A stretch of DNA of 36,621 nt, taken from NCBI RefSeq assembly GCF_029258315.1, contig NZ_JARHZE010000048.1:1-36621 (forward strand). The letters run 5' to 3'. Under the pieces are notes generated by a model. That model saw nothing but the letters and a program-made list of their open reading frames with translations. It was not told the origin of the DNA and did no database searches. How positions within the stretch are numbered: the first letter of the stretch is position 1; each line of letters begins with the position of its first letter. Positions 1-10,663 of this stretch are shown here, one piece after another. The position numbers and the translations under genes were made by a program. The DNA is from Fusobacterium sp. GTDB lineage: Bacteria > Fusobacteriota > Fusobacteriia > Fusobacteriales > Fusobacteriaceae.

Positions 1-34
1 AAAAAAAAGACCTAAACAATTTTAGTTTAGGTCT
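1..34 (-). terminator. Intrinsic terminator downstream of rny
   Basis: Perfect 10-bp inverted repeat agacctaaac (8-17) / gtttaggtct (25-34), followed on the minus strand by a T tract (1-8). Confidence 0.8.
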
Positions 35-49
35 CAATTTCATTTATTA

Positions 50-1615
50 CTATCTAGCATATTCTGTTGCTCTAGTTTCTCTTAAAATAGTTACTTTTAT
101 TTGTCCTGGATACTGCATTGTATCTTCTATTTTCTTAGCCATATCTCTAGCCATAATTATAGCTTCATCATCTGATATTGTTTCAGGATTTACAACTATT
201 CTCATTTCTCTTCCAGCTTGAATTGCATAAGATGATTCTACACCTTTAAATGAATTAGCTATTTCTTCAAGAGATGCCAATCTCTTTAAGTAAGCTGATA
301 ATGTTTCTCTTCTTGATCCTGGTCTTGAAGCTGATACAGCATCAGCGGCTTGTACTAGTACAGCCTCAACTGTCTTTTTATCCACTTCGTTATGGTGTCC
401 CATAACAGCATTTATAACATCTTCTTTCTCTCCAAATTTTCTCAAAAATTCTCCACCTATGATAGCGTGAGAAGATTCAGTTTCGTGATCAAGAACCTTA
501 CCTATATCATGTAATAGTCCTCCTCTCTTTGCAAGTTTAACATTGCAACCTAACTCTGCAGCTAAAACTCCACAAAGTTTTGCTACTTCTATTGAGTGAA
601 CTAAAACATTCTGTCCATAGCTTGTTCTGTATTTTAATTTTCCTAAAGTTTTTACAACTTCTGGATGAAGACCTTGTATTCCAACTTCTAGTAGAGCTTG
701 TTCTCCTGCATCTATTACATCTTTTTCTATCTCTTTTCTAGCTTTATTTACAAGTTCTTCTATTTTACCCGGATGAATTCTTCCATCTGATATTAATTTA
801 TCAATTGCTCTTCTAGCTATCTCTCTCTTAACTCCATCATAGCTTGATAAAACAACTGCTTCTGGAGTATCGTCTATAATTACATCAACACCTGTTAAAG
901 ATTCAATAGTTCTGATATTTCTACCCTCTCTACCAATAATTCTTCCTTTCATCTCATCGTTTGGAAGATTTACAACTGAAACTGTTGAGTCAACAACATA
1001 TTCAGAAGCCGCTTTACCAATGGCTGTTGATATTATTCTTTTTGCCATATCCTCTTTTGTTTCTTGTAATCTTGCTTCATATTCTTTTATTGCTAAAGCT
1101 GTTTCATGAGTTAAACTATCTTTTAATTTTGAAATAAGAAGTTCTTTAGCATCATTTTTTGAAAGTCCTGATATTTTTTCAAGCTCCTCTTCTTCTTTTA
1201 ATTTTAATGCCTCAGCTTCAGAAATTTTTTCTTGTAATTCCTCTTCTTTTTTATCTAACTCAAGATTTTTTTGCTCTAATTTTTCTAATTTATTATCTAT
1301 ATTTTCTTCTTTTCTTGTTATTCTCAATTCTTTTTGTAAAATTTCATTTTTAGAAGCTTTTATTTCTTTTTCAGCTTCCTCTTTTATTTGATAAGCTATC
1401 TCTTTTGCTTTTAGCTCAATATCTTTTTTAGTGATAAGAGCTTCTGCTTCTGCATTTTTTATTATCTCTTTCGCTTTTATTTTGCCTTTTAACTGCTCAT
1501 CTTCCATATTTTTTAATTCTTCTATTTTTTTATCTATAACAGACTTTTTATATAATACAGCGAATATTATACTTAGTCCGATTATTCCTAATCCTACTCC
1601 CAATATATAATCCAT
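50..1615 (-). CDS. rny: Ribonuclease Y
   Basis: N-terminal TM segment, long coiled coil, KH motif (MKGRIIGREGRNIRTIESLTGVDVIIDDTPE) and HD domain (GGLLHDIGKVLDHE). Confidence 0.97.
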   Translation of the reverse strand: MDYILGVGLGIIGLSIIFAVLYKKSVIDKKIEELKNMEDEQLKGKIKAKEIIKNAEAEALITKKDIELKAKEIAYQIKEEAEKEIKASKNEILQKELRITRKEENIDNKLEKLEQKNLELDKKEEELQEKISEAEALKLKEEEELEKISGLSKNDAKELLISKLKDSLTHETALAIKEYEARLQETKEDMAKRIISTAIGKAASEYVVDSTVSVVNLPNDEMKGRIIGREGRNIRTIESLTGVDVIIDDTPEAVVLSSYDGVKREIARRAIDKLISDGRIHPGKIEELVNKARKEIEKDVIDAGEQALLEVGIQGLHPEVVKTLGKLKYRTSYGQNVLVHSIEVAKLCGVLAAELGCNVKLAKRGGLLHDIGKVLDHETESSHAIIGGEFLRKFGEKEDVINAVMGHHNEVDKKTVEAVLVQAADAVSASRPGSRRETLSAYLKRLASLEEIANSFKGVESSYAIQAGREMRIVVNPETISDDEAIIMARDMAKKIEDTMQYPGQIKVTILRETRATEYAR

Positions 1616-1639
1616 CTCTATCCTTTCTATAACTCCCTT

Positions 1640-1990
1640 TTATTTTTTAAAACTTTTTACTGCTTCCGCTTCTGTTTTATAAATTTCAAATAATTCATCT
1701 AAACCTATCATTTCAAATATAGATTTTATATGTTCACTTAAGTTGCTTAATTTTATATCTCCACCAGCTTCTCTTGCTGTTTTTAACTTTCCTCTAAGTA
1801 TTCCTAATGCTAAACTGTTTATATGCACTACTTCCTCAAAGTTTATTATGAATTTGCTCTCCCCATCTTCCATATCTTGTGTTATTTTATCTTTTAATTG
1901 AGGAGCTACTAAGGCATCTAATTCACCACTTACGTTTAACACTACTACCCCGTCTTCTCTTTTTTCCAATAAACTAAATTCTGTATTCAT
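1640..1990 (-). CDS. STAS-domain anti-sigma factor antagonist (RsbV/SpoIIAA-like)
   Basis: STAS fold; LNVSGELDALVAPQLKD and VVHINSLALGILRG at the usual phospho-Ser position. Confidence 0.85.
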   Translation of the reverse strand: MNTEFSLLEKREDGVVVLNVSGELDALVAPQLKDKITQDMEDGESKFIINFEEVVHINSLALGILRGKLKTAREAGGDIKLSNLSEHIKSIFEMIGLDELFEIYKTEAEAVKSFKK

Positions 1991-2403
1991 TATCTATTTT
2001 CCTCCTTAACTTTTTTTTCGACCTTAAACTTTGTACCATTTACCTTTTTTTCAATCTTAAAATCATCCGACATTTTTTCGGCGATTCTTAATCCCATTCC
2101 ACCCTCTTCTTTACTAATTTTAGTATCATCAAAACCAACACCATTATCCTCGACTACTAATTTTATTAAATTTTCATCTTTTTCTACTATGATAATAAGT
2201 TCACCTGGCTTATATTGATACCCGTGCTCTACCACATTAGTTGCTAACTCATCTGTTATTGTTAAAATTTCCATTATACTACGTTCATCTATTTTATAGC
2301 TTGTTAAATATGCTCTAATTAATGATCTAACAACAGATAAATTTTCTAAGGTAGATGGAACTAAGATTTTTATCTCGTTTTTTATGACTCTTTCAGTTTC
2401 CAC
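1990..2403 (-). CDS. HATPase_c anti-sigma regulatory factor / serine kinase (RsbW-like)
   Basis: N box TDELATNVVEHGY, G1 box VEDNGVGFD, G2 box GGMGLRIAEKMSD; adjacent to the STAS gene. Confidence 0.87.
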   Translation of the reverse strand: METERVIKNEIKILVPSTLENLSVVRSLIRAYLTSYKIDERSIMEILTITDELATNVVEHGYQYKPGELIIIVEKDENLIKLVVEDNGVGFDDTKISKEEGGMGLRIAEKMSDDFKIEKKVNGTKFKVEKKVKEENR

Positions 2404-2894
2404 CTTTTAACCCTCCAGTTATTATCAACTAATTCATAATCAACTAATATATAAACAACTTGATCAGAACATATTATTCCTATTAAATTGCTGGCTGTTT
2501 CTTTATAAAATTTTGTTTCCCCTATAACTATTTTTAAACCACCAAAATTATTTTCTTTTAAAAATTTAAGTAATTCTCTATTTGCTATAGTATCAACAAA
2601 ACTCTCTTTCACACTACTAATATCCCCTGATTCGATAAAAAATCTAATATCATTTAAATTTTTTTCAAATTCTTTTTTATCTTGCTGTCTTTTTAGTGAT
2701 GCTTTTTCCAGTTTAGTTGCTAATTCTTTATCATATGATTTTATTTCAAGGATTTTAGAATTTAATTTTTCTATTTCCCAGTTATCATAATATTCTTGAT
2801 AAGTTGCCATTTCTTGTTTCTGATTTTTCTCAATTTGTGTACTAGAACACCCCATAAAAATCAAAAGAACGACTAAAAATAGTATTTTTTTCAT
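2382..2894 (-). CDS. Predicted lipoprotein of unknown function
   Basis: Signal peptide and lipobox (LLIFMGCSS); 22-nt overlap with the RsbW-like gene suggests translational coupling. Confidence 0.7.
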   Translation of the reverse strand: MKKILFLVVLLIFMGCSSTQIEKNQKQEMATYQEYYDNWEIEKLNSKILEIKSYDKELATKLEKASLKRQQDKKEFEKNLNDIRFFIESGDISSVKESFVDTIANRELLKFLKENNFGGLKIVIGETKFYKETASNLIGIICSDQVVYILVDYELVDNNWRVKRWKLKES

Positions 2895-2955
2895 TTTTCC
2901 TCCTCAAAATCTTACTCTATAATATCATAACTCGCCTTTTTTATCAAGTTAATTA

Positions 2956-3867
2956 TTATTTTGTTTCTTTCAAATACAATTCTTTAATCTCTTTTATTAT
3001 CTCATCTTCTTTGACTTTATCCAAGTCAAACCAGATGTAGTCCTTTTGATTTCTAAACCAAGTCAACTGTCTTTTAGCATATCTTCTGGAGTTTCTTTTT
3101 ATATCCTCTATTGCTTTTTCAAAAGTTATCCTTCCTTCAAAAAAATCAATAAACTCACTATATCCAATTATATTAATCTTTCTTAAAGTTTCCCCACCAT
3201 ATTTTTTATATAAAAACTCTACCTCTTTATATAATCCCTGTTCCATCATAATCTCTACTCTTTTATCTATTCTTTTGTATAGATTTTCTCTGTCTCTAGT
3301 TAAACACAATTTTATAAAAGAGTAATTATTATTTTTTATATTTTGTTTTGAAAGTTCAGAGAACTTTTGGTTTGTAATAAGACAAACCTCCAAAGCTCTC
3401 TCCACCCTTTTTCTATTATTTATATGTATTGTTTCTGCTGCTTCTTTATCTAGATTTTCTAATTCTCTATAAAGTTCTTCTATGGGCGTTTCACTTAATT
3501 TCTTTCTTAATTCTTCATCTGCTGAAGGAAGATCTGACAATCCATCTGTGATAGAATTTATATACAATCCTGTTCCACCAGTAAGAATTACACCTTTTCC
3601 TCTTTCTTCTGTCTGTTTTAGGATTTCATCTACCTCTTTTTGATAATCACCAACACTGTACTTTCTTGTAGGTTCCAAAACATCTAGCATATAGTGTTTT
3701 ACTCCCAGCATCTCTTCTTCAGAGATTTTAGCTGTACCTATATTCATCTCTTTGTATACTTGAGCTGAATCAGCAGAAATTATTTCGCAATCTAATTCCT
3801 TAGCTAATTTTAATGATAAATCTGTTTTTCCTACTCCTGTTGGTCCAGCAATAACTATACCTTTCAT
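2956..3867 (-). CDS. miaA: tRNA dimethylallyltransferase
   Basis: GPTGVGKTDLSLKLAKELDCEIISADSAQVYKEMNIGTAK and RRYAKRQLTWFRNQ are MiaA hallmarks. Confidence 0.97.
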   Translation of the reverse strand: MKGIVIAGPTGVGKTDLSLKLAKELDCEIISADSAQVYKEMNIGTAKISEEEMLGVKHYMLDVLEPTRKYSVGDYQKEVDEILKQTEERGKGVILTGGTGLYINSITDGLSDLPSADEELRKKLSETPIEELYRELENLDKEAAETIHINNRKRVERALEVCLITNQKFSELSKQNIKNNNYSFIKLCLTRDRENLYKRIDKRVEIMMEQGLYKEVEFLYKKYGGETLRKINIIGYSEFIDFFEGRITFEKAIEDIKRNSRRYAKRQLTWFRNQKDYIWFDLDKVKEDEIIKEIKELYLKETK

Positions 3868-3876
3868 AAAAATCTC

Positions 3877-5163
<1,287 letters not shown>

Positions 5164-5233
5164 CTATTTTTCTCCTTATCTTTTCATATTTTTTTACAGA
5201 TTTATACTATTTTATTATACCATTTTTTACAAT

Positions 5234-5263
5234 AAAAAAAAAGTCCGTTTATGGACTTTTTTT
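5234..5263 (-). terminator. Intrinsic terminator downstream of the AMP-ligase/ACP/PlsC gene
   Basis: aaaaaaaagtcc-gtttat-ggacttttttt hairpin with flanking A/T tracts. Confidence 0.75.
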
Positions 5264-5267
5264 ATTC

Positions 5268-7739
5268 TTATTTATCTAATTCTCTAACTATAATATCCTT
5301 TATCTTCTCTGAGTACTCCTCATAAGTCAATTTTTCATCAGGATAAACCTTTTCTAAAAATTTTACATCTACTTTTCCTGAGTGAGGATGTTTTGCGCTA
5401 GGAGGATAAAGATCATAAGCACCTTTTATAACAAATGGTACAACTGGTATATTAAGTTCTTTTGAAAGTATTGCAAAGAATTTTTTAAATGTTCCAATCT
5501 TTCCATCTCTAGTTCTTGTTCCTTCTGGGAAAATCACAATATTATATCCCTCTTTTATAGCCTTTCCTAAAAGTTGGATAGAAGTTATTAAATTTTTATT
5601 GATGTCAACTAAAATTATATTTGAATTTTCTCCCATAAATTTCATATAAGGTTTTTCAAAATGTTTTGATTTTGCAAAATAACAAGTTTTATCCAAAACT
5701 TTATTTGAAAAACTTTGGTTTAAAATAAATCCATCTAAAAAGCTCTGATGGTTTCCAACAAAGATAACTGGCTCTTTACTATTTGTATTTTCTAATCCAG
5801 ATTTATTTATTCTTATATAAAATACAAATAATGGTTTTAAAATGGCTTTTACTATTTTTCCAACAAAATTTGATTTTGGAAATCCAGTAGTATCTACATC
5901 TGCCATCAATAAATCTTTCCATTTAACATTTGAGTGGTAAACCTCTTTTCCAGCTTTAGAAACATATTCAGCTAATGCCTGAACTGTTGCATTCTCTACT
6001 AAAGTTTTCTCGTCTATTCTGACTCCAAAACTTCCTTCAATAAATGTCATAAGTTCAACTATCTCTAAAGAATCTAAACCTAAGTCAAGCTCTAAATGTG
6101 CTGTTGGAAGAACAGGTTTATCTTTTAAAGTTTTTATATAATTTGAAATCTCTTTATACTCAACTGTTGTTGGTTCATCTATTTTTTCTTTAACCTCATC
6201 TTTTGATTCCAATAGATCTTTAAGCATAAATCTTCTTATTTTTCCAATTTTTGTTTTTGGAAATTCTTGTCTAACTATTTTTATATCTAAAACTTTTTTA
6301 TAACTAGGTGCTTGTTTATTGTATTCATCTATAACTCCCATTTTAAAAGTTTCTAATATATTAGTTATTCCACTTTCATGCAACTTATAAAAATCTGGTA
6401 AAATCATTGCTGTTAATTTATTTTCATAATCTATTATAGCAATCTCTTTTATAAGATCTGTCTTTCCTGATATCCAATGCTCTATCTCAATAGGATTTAT
6501 ATTTTTTCCATTTGATAAAACTATCATCTCTTTTTTTCTACCAGTTACATAAAGTTTATTGCCTTCTAAATTTCCTAAATCTCCAGTATGAAACCAACCA
6601 TCTTTTATAACTTCTGCGGTAGCTTCAGGCTTATTATAGTAGCCTTTCATGACATTTCTTCCTTTTACAAGGATCTCTCCATCTTCACCTATTTTTACCT
6701 CTACATCTTTAAGTATCTCTCCAGCACAACCTGGAATTACTCTATTCATCGGTGTAAAACTTATCATTGGAGCTGTTTCAGTAAGTCCGTATCCTTCACA
6801 TATATCAATACCTAAAGTAAGAAAATCTCTTGAAATTTTTGGATCTAGCTTTGAACCCCCAGCAACAAAAAATTTAACAGCTCCTCCAAAACCTTGATGA
6901 ACCTTTTTAAATAAAACTTTGCTTAATTTTTTACTATTTATCTTTTCAGCAAATTTAAATATTCTTTTTGCTACCTTATTACCATTTATTTTTTCCATTA
7001 TTTTTTTGTGTAACATTTCCCACAATTTAGGAACTCCTATAATAATAGTAATTTTATATTTATTTAATGCATCAACTAAAGCTTGAGACGAAAGTTCTTT
7101 CATAAATACTAAAGTTGCTCCATAAACTATTGGTAAAAGTCCAGAACCAAGCAATGGAAGTATATGATGCATTGGAAGTATTCCTAAAACTCTATCATTA
7201 GAATCAAACATTTTATGTTCCATCAAACCTTCTAAATTTACTAAAAGATTATCAAAAGTTAACATAACCCCTTTTGGATTTCCAGTTGTTCCAGAAGTAT
7301 AAAGTATAAACATTACCTTATCTTTTTCTGTTTTTTCATCAAGCTCTACTACTAAATTATCCCCTTGATAATCCAATGGAATATCCTCTCCAACTAAAAT
7401 TTTTATATCTAGATTTGATAATTCCACAGCTTTTTTAGCAGTCTCAAAATTCTTTCTACTTGTTAATATATATTTTGGTGTACAGTCTGTTAAATAATAA
7501 ACTAACTCCTCACTTGTAAAACTTCCATCCAAATTTACAGATATACCTCTTTTATCAAAGATTCCTAAAAGCCCATATAGTATCTCCGGCCTATTCTCCA
7601 TAAAGATTACTACTTTATCATCTCTTTGAATATCAAGTCTTTGAGCAAAACTTTTAGCCCCCCTAGCTGTTTGTGTATAAGTTATCTCCTTATCGTCATA
7701 TATAATAGCTACCTTTTCACTTTCTTTTAAAAATATCAC
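5268..7739 (-). CDS. Fused acyl-CoA/acyl-ACP ligase - acyl carrier domain - PlsC-like acyltransferase
   Basis: AMP-binding motif ILYTSGTTGNPKGVMLT; ACP motif LGLDSLEIVELM; PlsC motifs NHQSFLD (HX4D) and FPEGTRTRDG. Start set to GTG at 7739, preceded by aaaggag, rather than the longer ORF start at 7763. Confidence 0.9.
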   Translation of the reverse strand: MIFLKESEKVAIIYDDKEITYTQTARGAKSFAQRLDIQRDDKVVIFMENRPEILYGLLGIFDKRGISVNLDGSFTSEELVYYLTDCTPKYILTSRKNFETAKKAVELSNLDIKILVGEDIPLDYQGDNLVVELDEKTEKDKVMFILYTSGTTGNPKGVMLTFDNLLVNLEGLMEHKMFDSNDRVLGILPMHHILPLLGSGLLPIVYGATLVFMKELSSQALVDALNKYKITIIIGVPKLWEMLHKKIMEKINGNKVAKRIFKFAEKINSKKLSKVLFKKVHQGFGGAVKFFVAGGSKLDPKISRDFLTLGIDICEGYGLTETAPMISFTPMNRVIPGCAGEILKDVEVKIGEDGEILVKGRNVMKGYYNKPEATAEVIKDGWFHTGDLGNLEGNKLYVTGRKKEMIVLSNGKNINPIEIEHWISGKTDLIKEIAIIDYENKLTAMILPDFYKLHESGITNILETFKMGVIDEYNKQAPSYKKVLDIKIVRQEFPKTKIGKIRRFMLKDLLESKDEVKEKIDEPTTVEYKEISNYIKTLKDKPVLPTAHLELDLGLDSLEIVELMTFIEGSFGVRIDEKTLVENATVQALAEYVSKAGKEVYHSNVKWKDLLMADVDTTGFPKSNFVGKIVKAILKPLFVFYIRINKSGLENTNSKEPVIFVGNHQSFLDGFILNQSFSNKVLDKTCYFAKSKHFEKPYMKFMGENSNIILVDINKNLITSIQLLGKAIKEGYNIVIFPEGTRTRDGKIGTFKKFFAILSKELNIPVVPFVIKGAYDLYPPSAKHPHSGKVDVKFLEKVYPDEKLTYEEYSEKIKDIIVRELDK

Positions 7740-7849
7740 TATAATTCTCCTTTTATATAACACTCGTTATCATTTAATTACCCATTATATCACACTTGTA
7801 TTTTTTTAGCAATATCATCTATAAATTTTTTCATTACTTTAAGTTTTTA

Positions 7850-8554
7850 TTATAAATATATACTTTTTTCAAAATAATTTTCGTCATTTCCATAGATAAA
7901 AAGAACTGTATTCATATTTATATCTTCCATAACTTTTTTAGAAATACCATAAGGTATTGCCGGACACCCCTCTGTTCTACCTAAAAATCCATAACTATCT
8001 ATATATTTTTGTTCTGCCTCTTTTGCTCCATGTATAACTATCCCTCTTGCTATGGCATTTGAATTAAATCCCTCTTCTAACCCTTTTAATCTGACAGAAT
8101 ATCCATATTTTCCATTATAATGAGATCTTGTCAAATAAAAACCAACTGAACTTTTAAAGGAATTTGGCTGATTTGAAAAACTAACTGCTTTTTCTGCCCC
8201 ACTATTTTTTCCATGAGTTACAAAAGTTTTATACTTCACCCTTCCCTCTTTTAAATCAATAAAGAAAAATCTCTCCTCTGTTGAATCTTTAGATAGATCT
8301 ATTATTATTATCTCCTCTTTATTTTTATAATCTATTTTTAAGTATCCATTCATTGCCATCTCAAAAACTTTATAATCCAATTCTTCTGAAATATTTAAAT
8401 TTTTATAAAATTTTTCCATTCCAAGTTTCTCAAAAGATTTTTTGGATTCTTCTTTAACCTTTACTATTTTTTCCTTCTCTTGATTTTTTTCATTGACTTT
8501 TCCATAGGAAAAAATATTTATAATTATAAAAAACATTAACAATATTTTTCTCAT
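7850..8554 (-). CDS. Exported murein L,D-transpeptidase catalytic-domain protein (YkuD_2-like)
   Basis: Signal peptide; GIVIHGAKEAEQKYIDSYGFLGRTEGCPAIP resembles the H...S/T-x-GC catalytic region. Confidence 0.8.
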   Translation of the reverse strand: MRKILLMFFIIINIFSYGKVNEKNQEKEKIVKVKEESKKSFEKLGMEKFYKNLNISEELDYKVFEMAMNGYLKIDYKNKEEIIIIDLSKDSTEERFFFIDLKEGRVKYKTFVTHGKNSGAEKAVSFSNQPNSFKSSVGFYLTRSHYNGKYGYSVRLKGLEEGFNSNAIARGIVIHGAKEAEQKYIDSYGFLGRTEGCPAIPYGISKKVMEDINMNTVLFIYGNDENYFEKSIYL

Positions 8555-8659
8555 AGTTCTTCCTTCCTTAAAATTTTTTTGAATTTTTTTAATTTATATT
8601 GTAATATTAACATATAGTAACAAATAAATCAAAATTTATTAATTAAAATTGGAGGACCT

Positions 8660-9961
8660 ATGAAATTAAAACTAATTTCCATAAAACATTGGAGAAAAAT
8701 AAATAAAATTGATATTCATTTTAATAAACTTATGCTCTTTTTAGGTCAAAGTATTGAGGGAACAAATAATGTTACCTCTGCTATCTCTTTTGCATTTAAT
8801 AAAACACCTATCGATAAAGATGATATATCAAAAAATTGTGATTATTCTCAAATTAAATTAATTTTTATAAAAGATAAAAAATCATATAAATTAAAAATTT
8901 TTATAAATAAGGATTTAAGTATAAAATATTTTTTAAAAACAAACTCTGATTGGAAAGAGATAAGTTATTCTGAATACGTAGATTTCATTGAACAAACTCC
9001 GTTCATACATATTCATGGTAAAAAAGGTGGAGATTTTAAAGAAGTAGCATCCTTCTTCTATAATCTTTTAATAAAAAATCCTGAAAAATCTAAAGAGATT
9101 GAAAAGGACTTGGATAACCTTTATCAAGAAATAAATTTAGGACATAAAAATAGTGAGATATATAGATATTTATTTTTTCAATTTATAAAAAAAATAGCTC
9201 TTGAATCTCTCAATAAAAATAGAACTCTTTTAGGGGATGCCACTATTCTATTTGAAGAGCCAGAATTATATTTAAATCCTCAAAAGCAAAGGGAGCTATA
9301 TAACTATTTTATAAAACTATCAAACAGAGGAGTTAATATATATCTAAAAACTTTTTCTAGTTGCTTTGTAGGTTTAAAACAATATAAATCCATTTGTATA
9401 ACTAAACAGGAAAATGAAAAAATATCAGTTCTTCAAACTAATAAAGAGATCTTTCAAGATGATGAAATCAAATCATTCAACATGAACTACTGGATAAATC
9501 CGGATCGTGCTGAACTTTTCTTTGCTAAAAAAGTTATCTTAGTAGAAGGTCAAACAGATAAAATAGTTATACCTTTCTTAGGAAAACTTCTTAAAGTTTT
9601 TAGATATGATTATTCAGTTATTGAATGTGGTAGCAAAAGTACTATCCCTCAATTTATGGTTTTACTAAATAATTTTAAAATTCCCTATGTGGCTGTCTAT
9701 GATAAAGATAACCACTCTTGGAGAACTGAAGAGGAGATTGAAAATTCAAACAAAAAGAACAAACAAATAAATTCTTTAGCAAAAGAGAATCTAGGAAAGG
9801 CAATACCTTTTGAAAATGATATTGAAGAGGAAATATATAATGCTCATGGAGAAAGAGGAAGTTATAAAAATAAACCTTTCAATGCTCTTAAATATATTTC
9901 TGAACCTGGATTTACTATCTCTAAGAGATTAACAAAAAAAATAAAAGATATCTATGAGTAA
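8660..9961 (+). CDS. OLD-family-like protein: degenerate ABC-type ATPase domain plus Toprim domain
   Basis: N-terminus MKLKLISIKHWRKINKIDIHFNKLMLFLGQ; Walker B-like ATILFEEPELYLNPQKQ; Toprim VILVEGQTDKIVIP and VAVYDKDNH. Start has RBS ggagga. Confidence 0.8.
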   Translation: MKLKLISIKHWRKINKIDIHFNKLMLFLGQSIEGTNNVTSAISFAFNKTPIDKDDISKNCDYSQIKLIFIKDKKSYKLKIFINKDLSIKYFLKTNSDWKEISYSEYVDFIEQTPFIHIHGKKGGDFKEVASFFYNLLIKNPEKSKEIEKDLDNLYQEINLGHKNSEIYRYLFFQFIKKIALESLNKNRTLLGDATILFEEPELYLNPQKQRELYNYFIKLSNRGVNIYLKTFSSCFVGLKQYKSICITKQENEKISVLQTNKEIFQDDEIKSFNMNYWINPDRAELFFAKKVILVEGQTDKIVIPFLGKLLKVFRYDYSVIECGSKSTIPQFMVLLNNFKIPYVAVYDKDNHSWRTEEEIENSNKKNKQINSLAKENLGKAIPFENDIEEEIYNAHGERGSYKNKPFNALKYISEPGFTISKRLTKKIKDIYE

Positions 9962-9996
9962 AAGTTTCATATAAGAAATTATTTTTTTAGAAATAT

Positions 9997-10025
9997 TTTT
10001 ACTTTTTCTATTTTCAATGTATAAT
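9997..10025 (+). promoter_or_regulatory. Putative sigma70 promoter for the yhcH-like gene
   Basis: ttttac (9997-10002), 17-nt spacer, TATAAT (10020-10025). Confidence 0.4.
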
Positions 10026-10055
10026 TAAAATATATTAATTTTATGGAGGATTTAT

Positions 10056-10514
10056 ATGATAGTTGGTAAAATCAAAGATATTGGAATGTATAAAGGAATT
10101 TCTAAAAATTTAGACACTGCTATTGATAGCATATTAAAAGAGGAATATAAAACAGCTCCTATTGGAAAAACTGTAATAGATGGAGATAATGTTTTCTTTA
10201 GTTCTCAAGCAATAGAATCTACTAAAGATTATGAGGAAGCTTTATTTGAAACTCATAAAAAATATATAGATATTCAAATGGTTACTGAGGGAGCAGAAGG
10301 ATTTGGAGTTTTACTTTCTGATGAAGGATTAGAAGTAAACAAACCATTTAACTATGAGACTGACTTTGGTACTTTTAAAAAATACCCTGAAACTATATTT
10401 AACCTTGTTCCTGGAGAATTTATAATCTTCTTCACAGATGAGCCTCATATGCCTTGTCTAAAAGTTGGAGAGAAAAAATCTATAAAAAAAGTTGTTTATA
10501 AAGTAGCAAAATAA
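10056..10514 (+). CDS. YhcH/YjgK/YiaL family protein
   Basis: Characteristic FETHKKYIDIQMVTEGAEGFGVL and PGEFIIFFTDEPHMPCLKVGEKKSIKKVVYKV. Confidence 0.9.
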   Translation: MIVGKIKDIGMYKGISKNLDTAIDSILKEEYKTAPIGKTVIDGDNVFFSSQAIESTKDYEEALFETHKKYIDIQMVTEGAEGFGVLLSDEGLEVNKPFNYETDFGTFKKYPETIFNLVPGEFIIFFTDEPHMPCLKVGEKKSIKKVVYKVAK

Positions 10515-10536
10515 GTTTTTAAATAAAAGTTATATA

Positions 10537-10582
10537 GAGTTACATTTTGATAATTTTTATCATCTGTAACTCTTTTTTATTT
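10537..10582 (+). terminator. Terminator downstream of the yhcH-like gene
   Basis: gagttaca ... tgtaactc stem followed by ttttttattttt. Confidence 0.7.
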
Positions 10583-10592
10583 TTATAATTTT

Positions 10593-10626
10593 AAAAGAGG
10601 CTCTTAAAATTTAAGAACCTCTTTCT
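10593..10626 (-). terminator. Terminator downstream of thiC
   Basis: Inverted repeat aagagg-cttaa / ttaag-cctctt in the convergent intergenic region, with minus-strand T residues. Confidence 0.6.
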
Positions 10627-10663
10627 CTTTTCCAAAATAGATAAACTTTTATATCACCAATTT

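Noticed and set aside
1159-1353. Plus-strand ORF antisense to rny
   Set aside because: Low-complexity Leu/Phe-rich translation of the reverse of a coiled-coil coding region; no RBS; rny is clearly the real gene.
6588-6897. Two plus-strand ORFs antisense to the ligase-ACP-PlsC gene
   Set aside because: Overlap a strongly supported CDS and have no recognisable domain.
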